From Actinomycetota bacterium (GTDB taxonomy: Bacteria; Actinomycetota; Actinomycetes; S36-B12): DNA of 6,122 nt. Numbering within the stretch: position 1 is the stretch's first letter; every line of letters begins with the position of its first letter. The stretch is taken from NCBI GenBank assembly GCA_009702725.1, contig WLHM01000084.1, positions 1 through 6,122 on the forward strand. Direction: 5' to 3'. Shown one piece after another: positions 5,423 to 6,122 of this stretch. A program made the position numbers and the translations under genes. The notes beneath the pieces are model-generated. The model saw nothing but the letters and a program-made list of their open reading frames with translations, did not search any database and was not told the origin of the DNA.

Positions 5423-6122
5423 CTGAACCGGCAACTAACTCTGCGGGCAACTCTTCGGTCGAGCGGGTGATCATCCAGATTCCCACGGCGATAACCGCAC
5501 CAACTAAAGGTGCCAAAAGGAAGAGCCACACTTGTCCGAGCGCTTCGCCACCGGCAAATAGTGCTGGACCAAATGAGCGGGCCGGGTTCACCGAAGTACC
5601 GTCAAGGGGGATGCCAACCAAGTGCACGAGGGTAAGGGTCAAACCAATAGCGATTCCGGCGAATCCAGGGGCTGCTACTCGTTCCGTCACCAACAAGATC
5701 ACCAGTACGAAGGCACCGGTTAGTAGTACTTCCAGCAGGAAGGCACCGGCCATATTGATATTGCCATTGTCATATGAGTTGGTGCCCAGGCTGCCGGTGT
5801 AGTCGGTGACCCCGAATGAGGAGACAAAGAGTTTCAGCACGGCCCCGGCCAAGATCGCCCCAAGGAATTGGGCTACCCAATAGGCGAGGGCGTCTTTGGC
5901 GCTCATGCGCCGACTTAAGGCCATGCCCAAAGTCACCGCAGGGTTTACGTGGGCTCCGGAGATGGGGCCGAATGCATAGGCGATGCCCAGCAGGACGAGG
6001 CCAAAAGCCAACGCGACCCCAACCACACCGTTACCAGGCCCACCGCCCGCTACCCCCACTTTGGCTGCAATTCCAAATACGGCGGCGCCAACAGCTAGAA
6101 AAACTAATAAAAAGGTGCCGAC
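5412..6122 (-). CDS. aqpZ: AqpZ-type aquaporin (MIP family), N-terminus cut by window edge
   Basis: Water channel of the inner membrane. The frame stays open to the right edge: 236 codons are visible, beginning VGTFLLVFLAVGAAVFG, which is the family's first helix, so only the first few residues are missing. The internal GTG at 6059 is not the start. In visible numbering, the half-helix motifs are SGAHVNPAV (NPA 60-62) and GTSVNPARS (NPA 179-181), with six membrane segments in the usual duplicated arrangement. Compared with E. coli AqpZ, all four selectivity-filter residues are kept: F40 (AqpZ F43), H167 (H174), T176 (T183) and R182 (R189). This points to water rather than glycerol transport; glycerol facilitators have a small residue in place of the histidine and a D at the second NPA. 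The C-terminus ends in the tandem repeat shared with lysA. Convergent with lysA, so functionally unrelated to it as far as the sequence shows. Confidence 0.94.
   Translation of the reverse strand, partial: VGTFLLVFLAVGAAVFGIAAKVGVAGGGPGNGVVGVALAFGLVLLGIAYAFGPISGAHVNPAVTLGMALSRRMSAKDALAYWVAQFLGAILAGAVLKLFVSSFGVTDYTGSLGTNSYDNGNINMAGAFLLEVLLTGAFVLVILLVTERVAAPGFAGIAIGLTLTLVHLVGIPLDGTSVNPARSFGPALFAGGEALGQVWLFLLAPLVGAVIAVGIWMITRSTEELPAELVAGSERQ

Noticed and set aside
5467..5802. Plus-strand open frame of 111 codons opposite the aquaporin gene
   Set aside because: The minus strand encodes a complete set of aquaporin motifs here; the plus frame is an antisense by-product.
6057..6059. GTG at 6059 as the aquaporin start (215 residues)
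   Set aside because: The frame continues to the right edge and encodes VGTFLLVFLAVGAA, the conserved first helix of the family, so the real start is outside the window.

Overview
The window looks like an ordinary chromosomal segment of an actinomycete (Actinomycetota). The main reasons are the argS-lysA gene pair, which is a classical actinobacterial arrangement (known from Corynebacterium), a short cold-shock protein of the actinobacterial type (MAQGTVKWFNAEKGYGFI...), GTG starts, and TANNNT-type -10 candidates placed so that leaderless transcripts are possible. Base composition is moderate by eye (roughly mid-50s % GC), low for a soil streptomycete-like genome and more like a small or aquatic actinobacterium. 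I cannot name the genus. I see no insertion sequence, phage gene, CRISPR array, tRNA or rRNA.

Layout from left to right: (1) a cation diffusion facilitator metal exporter on the minus strand, cut off at its C-terminus by the left edge; (2) a divergent YihY/BrkB-family membrane protein; (3) a 207-bp intergenic stretch with several stem-loops, the last being the terminator of the next gene; (4) a minus-strand cold-shock protein with a long structured leader; (5) a 197-bp divergent regulatory region whose best -10 element is a palindrome readable on both strands; (6) the argS-lysA pair on the plus strand (arginyl-tRNA synthetase, then diaminopimelate decarboxylase, 24 bp apart); (7) a 16-bp tandem repeat, three visible units, in which both convergent genes end; (8) a minus-strand AqpZ-type aquaporin cut off at its N-terminus by the right edge.

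Functionally, argS and lysA link arginine charging with the last step of lysine synthesis and are probably co-transcribed, although lysA may also have its own leaderless promoter. The remaining genes are housekeeping membrane transport (divalent metal export, water channel, YihY) and cold or RNA-chaperone functions. I found no convincing new multi-gene system. The points worth a second look are non-coding: the shared palindromic -10, the cold-shock leader with mutually exclusive stems, the chain of hairpins downstream of yihY, and the tandem repeat carrying the stop codons of lysA and the aquaporin gene. No stretch longer than about 210 bp is free of genes.
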